Positions 8,021-16,460 of a stretch of 34,477 bases of DNA are shown here, piece by piece. The notes under the pieces are model-generated. The model did no database searches and was not told the DNA's origin. It saw only the letters and a program-made list of their open reading frames with translations. Where the stretch lies: NCBI GenBank assembly GCA_031262745.1, contig JAISHE010000038.1:1-34477 (forward strand), written 5' to 3'. Origin of the DNA: Culturomica sp. (GTDB lineage Bacteria > Bacteroidota > Bacteroidia > Bacteroidales > Marinifilaceae). Position 1 is the stretch's first letter. Every line of letters begins with the position of its first letter. The position numbers and the translations under genes are program-made.

Positions 8021-8726
8021 AAGCTTCGTATTTTGCGTCGGTATCGGGTTCATCGTCCCAGTCGTCATAATCATCTTTCTGTTCACCGATTTTAAAAACC
8101 CGTCTATTCTTTTTACTACATTCTCTTATAAACTGTTCTTTAAATTTGCTAAGTTCGTCATCCTTTATGCGTTTAATCGTTTCCAGTGCAAGTTCCGTTT
8201 CTCCGAGATTGCGATGCAGTTCGGCTATTATTGCAAGATTATCGTCGGAAGTCGGTTGTAATCCTAATTCAAGCAAAAGTGCACGACAATTTTGTGCCCA
8301 AAGGTTGGCATCTTCCTGATCTTTAAAAAATAGTTTATGTCCATAACGAACCCTGTCGTTATATCCCCACCAAATTTGTAGTCTGACGTTGAATATTTTC
8401 TTGGTTGAGCGAACTTTTTTCAGTGCACGAAAAAGATCGTCAATTTCCAAAAATTCAGCCTGCTCCAATTCACCGTCTCCCCAGTCGATACCGTCAAAAT
8501 CGTCTCCTAACTCTTTTTTTGCAACAGGTCTCAAATCACTTAACCAAAATATGTGATCACATTTTTTGCATTTTGTCAAATCCGGAAATTGTGGCAACAT
8601 AGGCGCAATCATTTTCCCGTCGGAGTAGTGTTTTGCTCCGAAAGTATTACCACTCATAAGACTGCGGTTGTAAATCAAGGCAGAACAATGAGGGCAACGA
8701 TAATAAATTTGTGGTCCGGGTAGCAT
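8013..8726 (-). CDS. Zinc-ribbon protein of unknown function
   Basis: 237 residues; I do not recognise the family. The N terminus holds two CxxC knuckles, YRCPHCSALI and KCKKCDHIFW, about 40 residues apart, which suggest a zinc ribbon. The middle and C-terminal part is helical and charged, with a TPR-like piece (IIAELHRNLGETELALETIKRI). The C terminus is very acidic (DDYDDWDDEPDTD). There is no signal peptide or membrane segment. It lies 12 bp after the flippase gene and overlaps the ankyrin-SUKH gene by 8 nt, so these two soluble proteins are probably made together and may act together. Confidence 0.75.
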   Translation of the reverse strand: MLPGPQIYYRCPHCSALIYNRSLMSGNTFGAKHYSDGKMIAPMLPQFPDLTKCKKCDHIFWLSDLRPVAKKELGDDFDGIDWGDGELEQAEFLEIDDLFRALKKVRSTKKIFNVRLQIWWGYNDRVRYGHKLFFKDQEDANLWAQNCRALLLELGLQPTSDDNLAIIAELHRNLGETELALETIKRIKDDELSKFKEQFIRECSKKNRRVFKIGEQKDDYDDWDDEPDTDAKYEAYV

Positions 8727-8738
8727 TTATATTTTTAT

Positions 8739-10226
8739 TTACAAAGGTAGAATTTTTCTTGCAACACTTTTAATAAGCATATTCACCTCTTGTGAAACTT
8801 TCATAAAATAAACCATTGCAATTGCGATTAACGCAGTAATAAGTGAGCGTGTAATTCCGTCTATCCAAGGATTTTCAAAAGCCAAATCGGAAGAATTGAT
8901 GAGAATCAATACCATTATAATAAATGCCGTTTTCAACATTCCGAATGTATACGGATTGGCTTTAATCTTTACCGTAATAAGCCATTGTTGCACAGCATAA
9001 CTTGCAATGGTAGATATCAAAGTGGCAATTGCCGCTCCGGTGATTCCATAATGCGGAATGAACAGCATATTAGTAAAAATTCCTATGGCAATAATAAACA
9101 GCATAAAATAAAGTCCCCAATAATAGTAGCGGGAAAAGTTCACGAGATTACCTCCGAAAGATAGTGCAACCGATATTAATTTTGAAACACCGATAAAGAA
9201 GACTACCCATTTCCCTGCACTGTATATATGCCCGTTAGGCATTATGGCAAAGATATTATCCATGTTAATCCATACAAGAATAAATATTATACTGCCCACT
9301 AATAGTTGGTGGAGAGATACCTTTTTATATAAATCTTCTGCTGAGCGGAAGTCATTATTTTTCAATGCTTCGGCAGCTAACGGTGATGAAATGGAAGTGA
9401 TGGAACGTGAAGGTATTTCAATCACAGCTGCCATGTAGGATGCGATTGTGAAAATTCCGGCATCGTCAAATCCGAGTTCGGACGTTATCATAAACAAATC
9501 CAAACGCGCAAGCATTGTGCCGCCTAATGCTCCGGTAACCAGAAAAATAGTGTATTTAAAAATGCTCCTGCGCAGCGAAGGTTGTATATATGAAAGGTCG
9601 AAACGCAAGGAAGTGGGTGCGATATGTATCACGTAAATTAACGTAACAATCAATACAACGGCATAAGCCATGACAATGCCGCCTATTAATCCGTCCATGT
9701 GTATACAGGAGTAACCGAAAGCAACGTAGAGCACCAACATCAGCAGGCGTAAGACGATTTCTCTGTTGAACTTAGGCACAACAATTCGCATGTTCACATT
9801 TGAATAGGATTCCAAAACACTCCAATAGCAGATTATCAGCATGAGCGGAATGACCCAATAATAGTATTCGGTGAATAGAGGGGAATTTTGTGCAAAAAAA
9901 TCAATGATAGGCATTTTTAAAAGCAGGTAAACAGGCAAAAAGATGCAGCAACCCACAAGCGGTACAATCAATATGTAGAAGAAAAATCCGTTGTGATTTT
10001 TTGAATGATTTTTAAAATAAGGGAAGTAGCGCATTATTGAAGCGGATGTGCCCAATTGACAAAGAGATGCAAAGAGTATGCCCACTTCCAAAAATACTTT
10101 CGTAAGACCTATCTCTTCGGACGATAAGAAGCGTGTGATTATAAACATTTGCACGAGGAAACCGATGAAGGCTCCTACATAGTTTACAATTGTGCTTTTT
10201 ATGCTTTGACGAATGATTATTCCCAT
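8739..10226 (-). CDS. Wzx-like polysaccharide flippase (MOP superfamily)
   Basis: 495 residues with about 12-14 hydrophobic segments along the whole length. The N terminus (STIVNYVGAFIGFLVQMFIITRFLSSEEIGL) is typical of the polysaccharide transport branch of the MOP superfamily, which flips lipid-linked sugar units across the inner membrane. It starts 2 bp after the stop of the U32 peptidase gene, so the two are in one operon. No glycosyltransferase cluster surrounds it, so the substrate (O-antigen, capsule or other) is unknown. Length is normal for the family. Confidence 0.88.
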   Translation of the reverse strand: MGIIIRQSIKSTIVNYVGAFIGFLVQMFIITRFLSSEEIGLTKVFLEVGILFASLCQLGTSASIMRYFPYFKNHSKNHNGFFFYILIVPLVGCCIFLPVYLLLKMPIIDFFAQNSPLFTEYYYWVIPLMLIICYWSVLESYSNVNMRIVVPKFNREIVLRLLMLVLYVAFGYSCIHMDGLIGGIVMAYAVVLIVTLIYVIHIAPTSLRFDLSYIQPSLRRSIFKYTIFLVTGALGGTMLARLDLFMITSELGFDDAGIFTIASYMAAVIEIPSRSITSISSPLAAEALKNNDFRSAEDLYKKVSLHQLLVGSIIFILVWINMDNIFAIMPNGHIYSAGKWVVFFIGVSKLISVALSFGGNLVNFSRYYYWGLYFMLFIIAIGIFTNMLFIPHYGITGAAIATLISTIASYAVQQWLITVKIKANPYTFGMLKTAFIIMVLILINSSDLAFENPWIDGITRSLITALIAIAMVYFMKVSQEVNMLIKSVARKILPL

Positions 10227-10228
10227 GT

Positions 10229-11485
10229 TTATTGCTGCAAATCAGGCGTTGTGTCTACCCATTTATAAAGTTTGTCGCCTCTGCGTATTTTCACAGGTAC
10301 GGGCATTGAAAAAACATCTCCTTTATTTACGGATGCCACCGGTTGTAATTCGTAGCGCAATTCTTCCACTTCCATTTCCACAACTCCGGTAGTAGATCCT
10401 ATGATTAAAACCTGTTCACCCACTTTCAAGTCGTATGACTCCAATTTGAATTCACCCACACCGTGTTTTGCGAAATAGTTGTTGATTTTTCCTATGGCTA
10501 CTTTCTTTTTTGAGGCTTTGGAACCATAAACAGAACTCCATTCTCCCAAACGTTGACCGAGATAGTAACCGTCCCAAAATCCGCGATTGAAAACAGTTGA
10601 CAAGCGTTCACGCCAAAATGCGATTTTATCTTCGGTGTAATCACCGGCAATATAAGCATTGATAGCCTCGTTGTAGCATTCGCAAACGGTTTTCACATAT
10701 TCTGCCGAGCGTGCACGTCCTTCAATTTTAAATACCCTCACACCGGCATCAATCATTTTGTTTAGAAATCCTATCGTACACAAGTCCTTTGGCGACATGA
10801 TGTATTGATTTTCAACGTCTAATTCAATGCCGTCGTCTTTGTCTTTAACCGTGTAAGCACGTCGACAAAGTTGGTAACATCCGCCTCTGTTTGCAGATGA
10901 GTTCATTTCATGCAAACTCAAGTAGCATTTACCGGAAATAGCCATACATAATGCTCCGTGTGCAAACATTTCCAAACGTATAAGTTCGCCTTGAGGTCCT
11001 TTGAGTTTGTCTACCTGTATATTTCGGTAAATCTCAGCTGTTTGGTCAAGAGTTAATTCTCTTGCTAAAACAACTACGTCGGCATATTGCGCATAAAATT
11101 TAACAGCTTCGTAATTAGTGATATTACACTGTGTACTGATGTGCACTTCCATTCCCACAGAACGAGCATAAGTGATTGCGGCAATATCGGATGCAATGAT
11201 TGCATTGATTCCGGCAGTCAAAGCAGCATTGATCACTTCCTTCATTCTTTCCAACTCATTGTTGTAGATTATGGTGTTGACGGTTAGATAAGTTTTTATA
11301 CCTTCTTTGCTGCAAATATCAACTATATTCCTAAGGTCATCCGGTGTGAAATTTACTGATGAACGTGAGCGCATATTCAAACCTTCCACTCCGAAATAAA
11401 CAGCATCCGCATTGCTCTGTATAGCCGCTGCCAATGATTCATACGACCCGACAGGAGCCATTATCTCAAAATCCTTCCTCTTCAT
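10229..11485 (-). CDS. Peptidase U32 family protein, probable RNA hydroxylation factor (TrhP/YegQ-like)
   Basis: 418 residues. The start MKRKDFEIMAPVGSYESLAAAI, the core EMFAHGALCMAISGKCYLS and the cysteine-rich NRGGCYQLCRR are the U32 signature. Later PKDLCTIGFLNKMIDAGVRVFKIEGRARSAEY matches the part shared by TrhP and RlhA. E. coli members of this family are required for prephenate-dependent hydroxylation of tRNA uridine-34 (TrhP) or of 23S rRNA (RlhA); peptidase activity is doubtful for most. The single U32 core with a short C-terminal domain makes a TrhP-like role more likely, by inference. It is the first gene of the minus-strand operon; candidate -7 boxes lie at 11518-11533. Confidence 0.85.
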   Translation of the reverse strand: MKRKDFEIMAPVGSYESLAAAIQSNADAVYFGVEGLNMRSRSSVNFTPDDLRNIVDICSKEGIKTYLTVNTIIYNNELERMKEVINAALTAGINAIIASDIAAITYARSVGMEVHISTQCNITNYEAVKFYAQYADVVVLARELTLDQTAEIYRNIQVDKLKGPQGELIRLEMFAHGALCMAISGKCYLSLHEMNSSANRGGCYQLCRRAYTVKDKDDGIELDVENQYIMSPKDLCTIGFLNKMIDAGVRVFKIEGRARSAEYVKTVCECYNEAINAYIAGDYTEDKIAFWRERLSTVFNRGFWDGYYLGQRLGEWSSVYGSKASKKKVAIGKINNYFAKHGVGEFKLESYDLKVGEQVLIIGSTTGVVEMEVEELRYELQPVASVNKGDVFSMPVPVKIRRGDKLYKWVDTTPDLQQ

Positions 11486-11517
11486 TGCATATTTTTCTGA
11501 CTTGTAAGCACGGATGC

Positions 11518-11533
11518 CAAAAATACAAACTTA
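11518..11533 (-). promoter_or_regulatory. Candidate Bacteroidota -7 boxes for the U32 operon
   Basis: On the minus strand, TAAGTTTG (11533-11526) is followed directly by TATTTTTG (11525-11518). Both match the Bacteroidota primary sigma -7 consensus TAnnTTTG. They lie 32-40 bp before the start codon at 11485, a plausible leader length. No clear -33 element was identified. Confidence 0.5.
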
Positions 11534-11561
11534 TTTCTTAATATTCCCATTTTGTAATTTG

Positions 11562-11594
11562 TTTTTGAGAATTGACTTAAATGAACTATCTTCG
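11562..11594 (+). promoter_or_regulatory. Candidate promoter for exbB
   Basis: TTTTTG at 11562-11567 (-33 type) and TATCTTCG at 11587-11594 (-7 type, one mismatch to TAnnTTTG) are separated by 19 bp, the usual Bacteroidota spacing. The start codon at 11624 follows 29 bp later. Confidence 0.4.
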
Positions 11595-11623
11595 CAAAGT
11601 TTAATGATTAATTCTTGTTTATC

Positions 11624-12244
11624 ATGTCTACTAACGTCGAATTAAGTGTTTGGGATCTCGTAGTTATGGGAGGTTGGTTGATGATCCCTCTTTTCCTGTT
11701 ATCTGTTTTGGGTATTTACATAATTGTTGAGCGATGGTTTGCTCTTGATAAAGCACAAAAGCAAAATAGAGCTTTTATGACATTTCTCAACCGTTTTACG
11801 GAAGGTAAACCTACGGGTAAAATTGAAGATTTCGATGCACCGTTAGCGGAAACAATTGCAAAAGGTATGAAATATCGCCATTTGTCGGTAGCAGAGTTGC
11901 GCAATATAATGGAAAACACAGCCAATGCCACCGTAGCATCTTTGGAAAAGGGACTTTCATTGTTGGCAACCGTATCAAGTATTGCACCTATGATTGGTTT
12001 CTTGGGAACGGTGGTGGGGATGGTGCAAGCGTTCTACGACATGTCGCTTGCCGGCAATAATATAAATATAACTCTGCTTTCAAGAGGTATATATACTGCA
12101 ATGATTACAACGGTTGCCGGTTTGATTATCGGTATCATAACACTTTTCGGCTACAATATTCTGGTTGCTAAGACAAATAGAATTGCAGATGAAATGGATA
12201 AAGCTGTGGAGAAATTCATTGAAGCACAGTTGAAATCAAAATGA
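11624..12244 (+). CDS. exbB: MotA/TolQ/ExbB proton channel family protein
   Basis: 206 residues. The ATG at 11624 (MSTNVELSVWDLVVMGGWLM) is preferred over one three codons earlier because it fits the leader better. Three membrane segments can be seen: residues about 12-33, 105-130 and 155-180. The core AMITTVAGLIIGI and the preceding SIAPMIGFLGTVVGMVQAF are the ExbB/TolQ signature. Together with the next gene (overlap of 4 nt, ATGA) it forms the proton-driven motor that energises a TonB- or Tol-type envelope process. A TonB-domain protein is encoded elsewhere in the window, but without the N-terminal anchor of a classical TonB partner. Confidence 0.93.
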   Translation: MSTNVELSVWDLVVMGGWLMIPLFLLSVLGIYIIVERWFALDKAQKQNRAFMTFLNRFTEGKPTGKIEDFDAPLAETIAKGMKYRHLSVAELRNIMENTANATVASLEKGLSLLATVSSIAPMIGFLGTVVGMVQAFYDMSLAGNNINITLLSRGIYTAMITTVAGLIIGIITLFGYNILVAKTNRIADEMDKAVEKFIEAQLKSK

Positions 12245-12636
12245 TAAAAAGAAAAAATAAGATTAATCCTAATTTTAATATGTCGTCAATGAGCGACATT
12301 GTGTTCCTTTTATTGATTTTTTTTCTCGTAACATCCACTTTGGTTAATCCTAACGCTTTGAAATTGGAACTTCCAAAAAGTACAAACCAAACAAGTGGTG
12401 TTGAAAATAATGTAACTGTCTCCGTTGACAAAAACTTGGTTTATTATTTTAATTCGCGTGTTACGCCGTTTTCTATGCTCGAAAGTAAGATTACGGAGGC
12501 GTTGAAAGGTGCAGATAATCCTACTATCAAAATTGAACTTGAAAAATCAGTACCGGTTGAACACCTTGTAAGAATTATGAATATTGCTAAAACCTACGGT
12601 TACAAAACCACTTATCTTATCACCGATCCGGAGTAA
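12241..12636 (+). CDS. exbD: ExbD/TolR family biopolymer transport protein
   Basis: 131 residues: one N-terminal membrane helix (SSMSDIVFLLLIFFLVTSTLV) with the conserved aspartate of SDIVFLLLIFF, then a periplasmic domain with IKIELEKSVPVEHLVRIMNIA. It starts within the stop of exbB (4-nt overlap), so it is translationally coupled and a stoichiometric partner of that channel. Length and domain layout are normal for the family. Confidence 0.93.
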   Translation: MIKRKNKINPNFNMSSMSDIVFLLLIFFLVTSTLVNPNALKLELPKSTNQTSGVENNVTVSVDKNLVYYFNSRVTPFSMLESKITEALKGADNPTIKIELEKSVPVEHLVRIMNIAKTYGYKTTYLITDPE

Positions 12637-12741
12637 GTTCCTATTATTTTATATTTTCTTATGGCTAAAGTTGTAATTACTTGGGAAATAAGCTATATTG
12701 CTATTTGAGAAAATAATATTAATTTTACAAATAGTTTTAGT

Positions 12742-13122
12742 ATGGATAAAGTAGATAAAAACTTGTTTCGTAGTGCATTGAATGATTTGATTATGGCACA
12801 AAAATGTATGGAAAGCCAGCTGTTGCAAACCAATATAGCTTGTTACCATTGTTATCAATGTGCGGAGAAATCATTAAAGGGTTTCCTGTATCTCAAACTT
12901 GGGCATGAACCGAAGTCAAATAATTTGACAGAATTATTAAAATTATGTATAATGCAAAATATTGAATTTACGGGAATTACGGAATTATGTGAGGAATTAA
13001 TGAAATATTCGACGGTTTCTTATGATGTTGATAGAATTGATACCAAGACAGCTTTATCAATAATAAATGATACTCAGAATATTTACGATCTTTGTTTTTC
13101 ATTACTTATTGAAAATGTGTAA
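12742..13122 (+). CDS. HEPN domain-containing protein
   Basis: 126 residues, all helical. The block IACYHCYQCAEKSLKGFLYLKLG is the typical first-helix-pair pattern of the HEPN family (PF05168), in which members pair with MNT nucleotidyltransferases as toxin-antitoxin systems or work in other nucleotide contexts. The RNase motif R-x4-6-H of toxic HEPN proteins is not obvious here; the nearest residues are a Tyr-His pair in ACYHCYQ. No nucleotidyltransferase is adjacent: 105 bp upstream is exbD, and downstream is a small membrane protein. It sits in a housekeeping plus-strand run, so the role is open. Confidence 0.8.
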   Translation: MDKVDKNLFRSALNDLIMAQKCMESQLLQTNIACYHCYQCAEKSLKGFLYLKLGHEPKSNNLTELLKLCIMQNIEFTGITELCEELMKYSTVSYDVDRIDTKTALSIINDTQNIYDLCFSLLIENV

Positions 13123-13133
13123 ATTATTAATCT

Positions 13134-13445
13134 ATGAAAAGACGGTTTGAGAGAGAAAGTCGGGGGAAATTTGAATTGAAACCGATATACTGGGATCCTG
13201 AGAAAGAGGAAAGAGAAGAAAGAGAAAAACGTATCAGAGCAGAACTCGGTGTTACAGATGAGCATGCGTATATACCTAATATCGAAGGTGTTTTTAGAGG
13301 GATGTACCACGAAAGAAAAGAAGCAAGAAAGGGTAGAAACGGGAAATATGTTGTGCGTATGTTTTTAATATTGCTATCAATCTTACTCTTAGGATTTTAT
13401 TTGATTAGTAAGTTCGGAGAAAATATGGTCGAATATTTTATGTAG
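13134..13445 (+). CDS. Small single-pass membrane protein, unknown function
   Basis: 103 residues. The first 75 are very charged (EKEEREEREKRIRAELG), followed by one membrane helix (MFLILLSILLLGFYLISKF) and a short tail. There is no signal peptide, so the charged part is probably cytoplasmic. The gene lies 11 bp after the HEPN gene and 35 bp before mutL in the same direction, so it is probably cotranscribed. I do not recognise a named family. Confidence 0.65.
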   Translation: MKRRFERESRGKFELKPIYWDPEKEEREEREKRIRAELGVTDEHAYIPNIEGVFRGMYHERKEARKGRNGKYVVRMFLILLSILLLGFYLISKFGENMVEYFM

Positions 13446-13480
13446 AAACCTTAAAGTGTAAGTAAATTAACTAACAGTTT

Positions 13481-15286
13481 ATGAAAGATATTGTGAGGTT
13501 GTTGCCTGATTCTGTTGCCAACCAGATAGCAGCGGGAGAAGTGGTGCAACGACCGGCTTCGGTGGTTAAGGAGTTGATAGAAAATTCGGTGGATGCCGGA
13601 GCTACAAGCATACAGATTATTTTAAAGAATTTCGGTAAGACTTTAATTCAAGTGATTGACAACGGTAAAGGCATGTCGCCTATGGATGCACGCATGTCAT
13701 TTGAACGTCATGCCACTTCCAAGATAGCTTCTGCCGACGATTTATTTAATATCCACACGCTTGGATTTCGTGGTGAAGCCTTACCGTCGATTGCTTCGGT
13801 TGCTGAGGTGGAAATGAAGTCAAGACGTGAAGAAGATGAATTAGGTACGTTAATTCGTATAGTTGCTTCCGAATTAAAAGAGCAGGAAGAAATTGCCACT
13901 TCAAAAGGTACGAATATATCGGTTAAAAATCTTTTTTTCAATATACCTGTTCGCCGAAAGTTTTTGAAATCCGACACTACCGAATTACGTAACATTACTA
14001 ATGAATTTCTGCGTGTTGCATTGACTTATCCCGACATTGCATTTTCACTTTCGAATAATGGAACGGAATTATACAATCTATCTAAGAATAATCTACGCCA
14101 AAGAATAGTCAACATATTCGGTAAAAATATTAATTCAAAATTAATATCAATTGACAGTGTAACGGAATTGATAACTATAAAAGGATTTATATGTCATCCG
14201 CAGTTTGCAAAAAAAACGTATGGGGAGCAGTATTTCTTTGTCAACAACCGTTTTATGAAACATAATTTCTTTCATAAAGCAATTATGGAGGCTTTTTCCG
14301 GTTTGATTGCAGCGGATGCGATACCGTCTTATTTCCTTTATTTCACGGTTGATCCGAAAATGATAGATGTGAATATTCATCCTACGAAAACAGAGATAAA
14401 ATTTGAAAATGAACGTGATTTCTTTCAAATATTATTGTCGGTGGTGAAAGAGGCATTGGGCAAATACAATGTTATGCCTTCCATTGATTTCGACAGGGAT
14501 GGGGATTTCGGATATGTAGAAACGTCGGATAACCCTAACTATTCGCCGAAAGTGGATGTTAATAGAAACTATACTCCTTTTAATTATAGCACAGGAATTT
14601 CTTACCGTGATTCCGGTTTTGAACACCCAAAGCCAGATAAGGTACCTGCAAATTGGGAATCACTTTTTGAAGGTTTAACGGAAAAACAGGAATCAGAGCA
14701 GTTGGTTATGCCGGAGATGTTAGCCTCTAATTCTCCTTTTCTGCAACTTAGAGGTAAATATATTGTAACTCCCGTACATTCCGGTTTGATGTTTATCAAT
14801 CAAAAACGTGCGCATGAGAGAATTTTGTTTGAACAATATTTGAAAAATCTTACGGATCAAAAAATAGGTGGTCAAAAATGTATGTTTCCCGAAACGGTGG
14901 AACTTTCACCGGATGATTTTTCTCTTGTGCAAGAATTAAGGGATGATTTGGAGTTTTTGGGATTTGAATTGAGTGAATTCGGTAAGTCGTGTTTTGCAAT
15001 TTATTCTACGCCTCCTAATTTTTCTTATTCTAAGGCTAAGGATATATTAGTGCATCTTATTGATTACTATAAAACTACGGAAGGAAATATCCGCACTGAG
15101 ATGAAAGCACGTTTAGCCTTATCTTTGGCAAAAGCTGCGGCAATTCCTTATGGATATGTGCTTGACATCAAAGCTATGAGTGAGATGGTTGATGATTTGT
15201 TTGCCTGTCAAAATCACAATTTCACGGAAGACGGTAAGGCTATATTGTATATTCTTAAATTTGAGGATATTAATACATGGTTTTAA
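13481..15286 (+). CDS. mutL: DNA mismatch repair protein MutL
   Basis: 601 residues. The GHKL ATPase domain is unmistakable: MKDIVRLLPDSVANQIAAGE with VVQRPASVVKELIENSVDAGA, then DNGKGMS, then LGFRGEALPSIASVA. The C-terminal dimerisation domain ends with AIPYGYVLDIKAMSEMVDDLFAC, the usual Bacteroidota form. At residues 440-451, where many MutL proteins have the endonuclease motif DQHA-x2-E-x4-E, this one reads NQKRAHERILFE, so the metal-binding Asp and His are replaced by Asn and Lys. MutL couples MutS mismatch recognition to strand incision; whether this one cuts by itself is uncertain. The length is normal and there is no frameshift. Confidence 0.96.
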   Translation: MKDIVRLLPDSVANQIAAGEVVQRPASVVKELIENSVDAGATSIQIILKNFGKTLIQVIDNGKGMSPMDARMSFERHATSKIASADDLFNIHTLGFRGEALPSIASVAEVEMKSRREEDELGTLIRIVASELKEQEEIATSKGTNISVKNLFFNIPVRRKFLKSDTTELRNITNEFLRVALTYPDIAFSLSNNGTELYNLSKNNLRQRIVNIFGKNINSKLISIDSVTELITIKGFICHPQFAKKTYGEQYFFVNNRFMKHNFFHKAIMEAFSGLIAADAIPSYFLYFTVDPKMIDVNIHPTKTEIKFENERDFFQILLSVVKEALGKYNVMPSIDFDRDGDFGYVETSDNPNYSPKVDVNRNYTPFNYSTGISYRDSGFEHPKPDKVPANWESLFEGLTEKQESEQLVMPEMLASNSPFLQLRGKYIVTPVHSGLMFINQKRAHERILFEQYLKNLTDQKIGGQKCMFPETVELSPDDFSLVQELRDDLEFLGFELSEFGKSCFAIYSTPPNFSYSKAKDILVHLIDYYKTTEGNIRTEMKARLALSLAKAAAIPYGYVLDIKAMSEMVDDLFACQNHNFTEDGKAILYILKFEDINTWF

Positions 15287-15299
15287 ATACAAAAACAAG

Positions 15300-16199
15300 A
15301 TGTCTGTATCAGTAAAAAATATAACGAAACACTACGGCTCACAAAAGGCTTTGAACAGTGTTACATTTGAACTCAAAAGCGGTGATATTTGCGGTTTCTT
15401 GGGACCTAACGGTGCCGGCAAATCAACGTTGATGAAGATTATAACCGGTTTTATTAAGGACTACACCGGAGAAGTTTTAGTGGAAGGTGTGAATGTTGCG
15501 GAATCTTCAATAGAGGCAAAACGTCTTATCGGTTATTTGTCGGAACATAATCCGCTTTATCCTGAGATGTATATCTCCGAGTATTTGGAATACGTTGCGG
15601 GAATTTATAAAAAGGGTAATCGTTCAGAGAAGATAAAGGAAATAATTCAACTCACCGGTTTAGCGTCCGAACATAAAAAGAAAATCGGTCAACTTTCAAA
15701 AGGTTATCGGCAAAGGGTTGGACTTGCGCAGGCTTTGGTGCACGATCCGCAAGTACTTATATTGGATGAACCTATGACAGGACTGGATCCTAATCAATTG
15801 GAGGACATCCGCAATTTAATTAAAACCGTCGGAAGTGATAAAACGATACTGCTTTCTACTCATATAATGCAAGAAGTTGAGGCTATTTGTAATCGTATAA
15901 TCGTTATCAACAAAGGGGAAATTGTTGCCGACAAGCCTAAGGCGGATTTTCATCACGGGAATTTTAAAGGAATGACTATTAAAGTGCGTTTTGCAGATAA
16001 TGTTGATATATCATGGCTTGAAACCATTGAAGGTGTGCGTTCATTGACACATTCGGACGACGGTTCTTACCTGATTCTTTCAAATACCGACTTGCGCACG
16101 GATTTATTTAATGCTGCCGCCCTACATAATTCTCCAATCGTTGAACTCAAAGCCGAAGAACAATCGCTTGAAGATGTGTTCAAAGAATTAACGTTATGA
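15300..16199 (+). CDS. gldA: GldA-type ABC transporter ATP-binding protein
   Basis: 299 residues from the ATG at 15300 (MSVSVKNITKHYG), 13 bp after mutL. Walker A GPNGAGKST, signature LSKGYRQRVGLAQAL and Walker B LILDEPMTGLDP are intact. IGYLSEHNPLYPEMYISEYLEYVAGIY is characteristic of the gliding-motility GldA subgroup. GldA works with the membrane proteins GldF and GldG in flavobacteria, and many non-gliding Bacteroidales keep homologues. No permease follows here: the next 5.7 kb is the proposed island, and beyond it comes a convergent gene. The membrane partner must be elsewhere or absent. The stop TGA (16197-16199) directly abuts the left 22-bp repeat. Confidence 0.9.
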   Translation: MSVSVKNITKHYGSQKALNSVTFELKSGDICGFLGPNGAGKSTLMKIITGFIKDYTGEVLVEGVNVAESSIEAKRLIGYLSEHNPLYPEMYISEYLEYVAGIYKKGNRSEKIKEIIQLTGLASEHKKKIGQLSKGYRQRVGLAQALVHDPQVLILDEPMTGLDPNQLEDIRNLIKTVGSDKTILLSTHIMQEVEAICNRIIVINKGEIVADKPKADFHHGNFKGMTIKVRFADNVDISWLETIEGVRSLTHSDDGSYLILSNTDLRTDLFNAAALHNSPIVELKAEEQSLEDVFKELTL

Positions 16200-16221
16200 A
16201 ACTTATTGCGCTTTAACCGGA
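16200..16221 (+). repeat. Left 22-bp direct repeat (island boundary)
   Basis: It begins AACTTATTGC and ends CTTTAACCGGA, and is identical to 21890-21911. It starts at the first base after the gldA stop codon. Just inside the island, GTATA (16232-16236) and TATAC (16244-16248) form a small inverted repeat that could be part of a recombination site. Confidence 0.85.
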
Positions 16222-16460
16222 CACCATTGATGTATAAAGAAAATATACTTTTAACCAAAATAAAGTTACGAAGTCAGGAAAAAATTTGGTAGTCTGAAAA
16301 TCATTTTCTTACTTTGCAGAGGATTCAATCGTTATTGTCGTTTTCTTTGAGGTTAGCCATAATGGGGTTTCGAGTTTTCGGAATACGACAAAATCAGAGT
16401 TTATCCATGTAAATGAATTTTTTAACAAATAAATAGTACGTATAAGATAAAACAAAAAGA

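Noticed and set aside
12661..12708. 15-codon frame before the HEPN gene as a nucleotidyltransferase antitoxin remnant
   Set aside because: Far too short and without the GSxxxG or DxD motif of MNT proteins.
16200..16221. tRNA gene as the island attachment site
   Set aside because: No cloverleaf can be drawn around either 22-bp copy; the right copy lies in a protein-coding 3' end.
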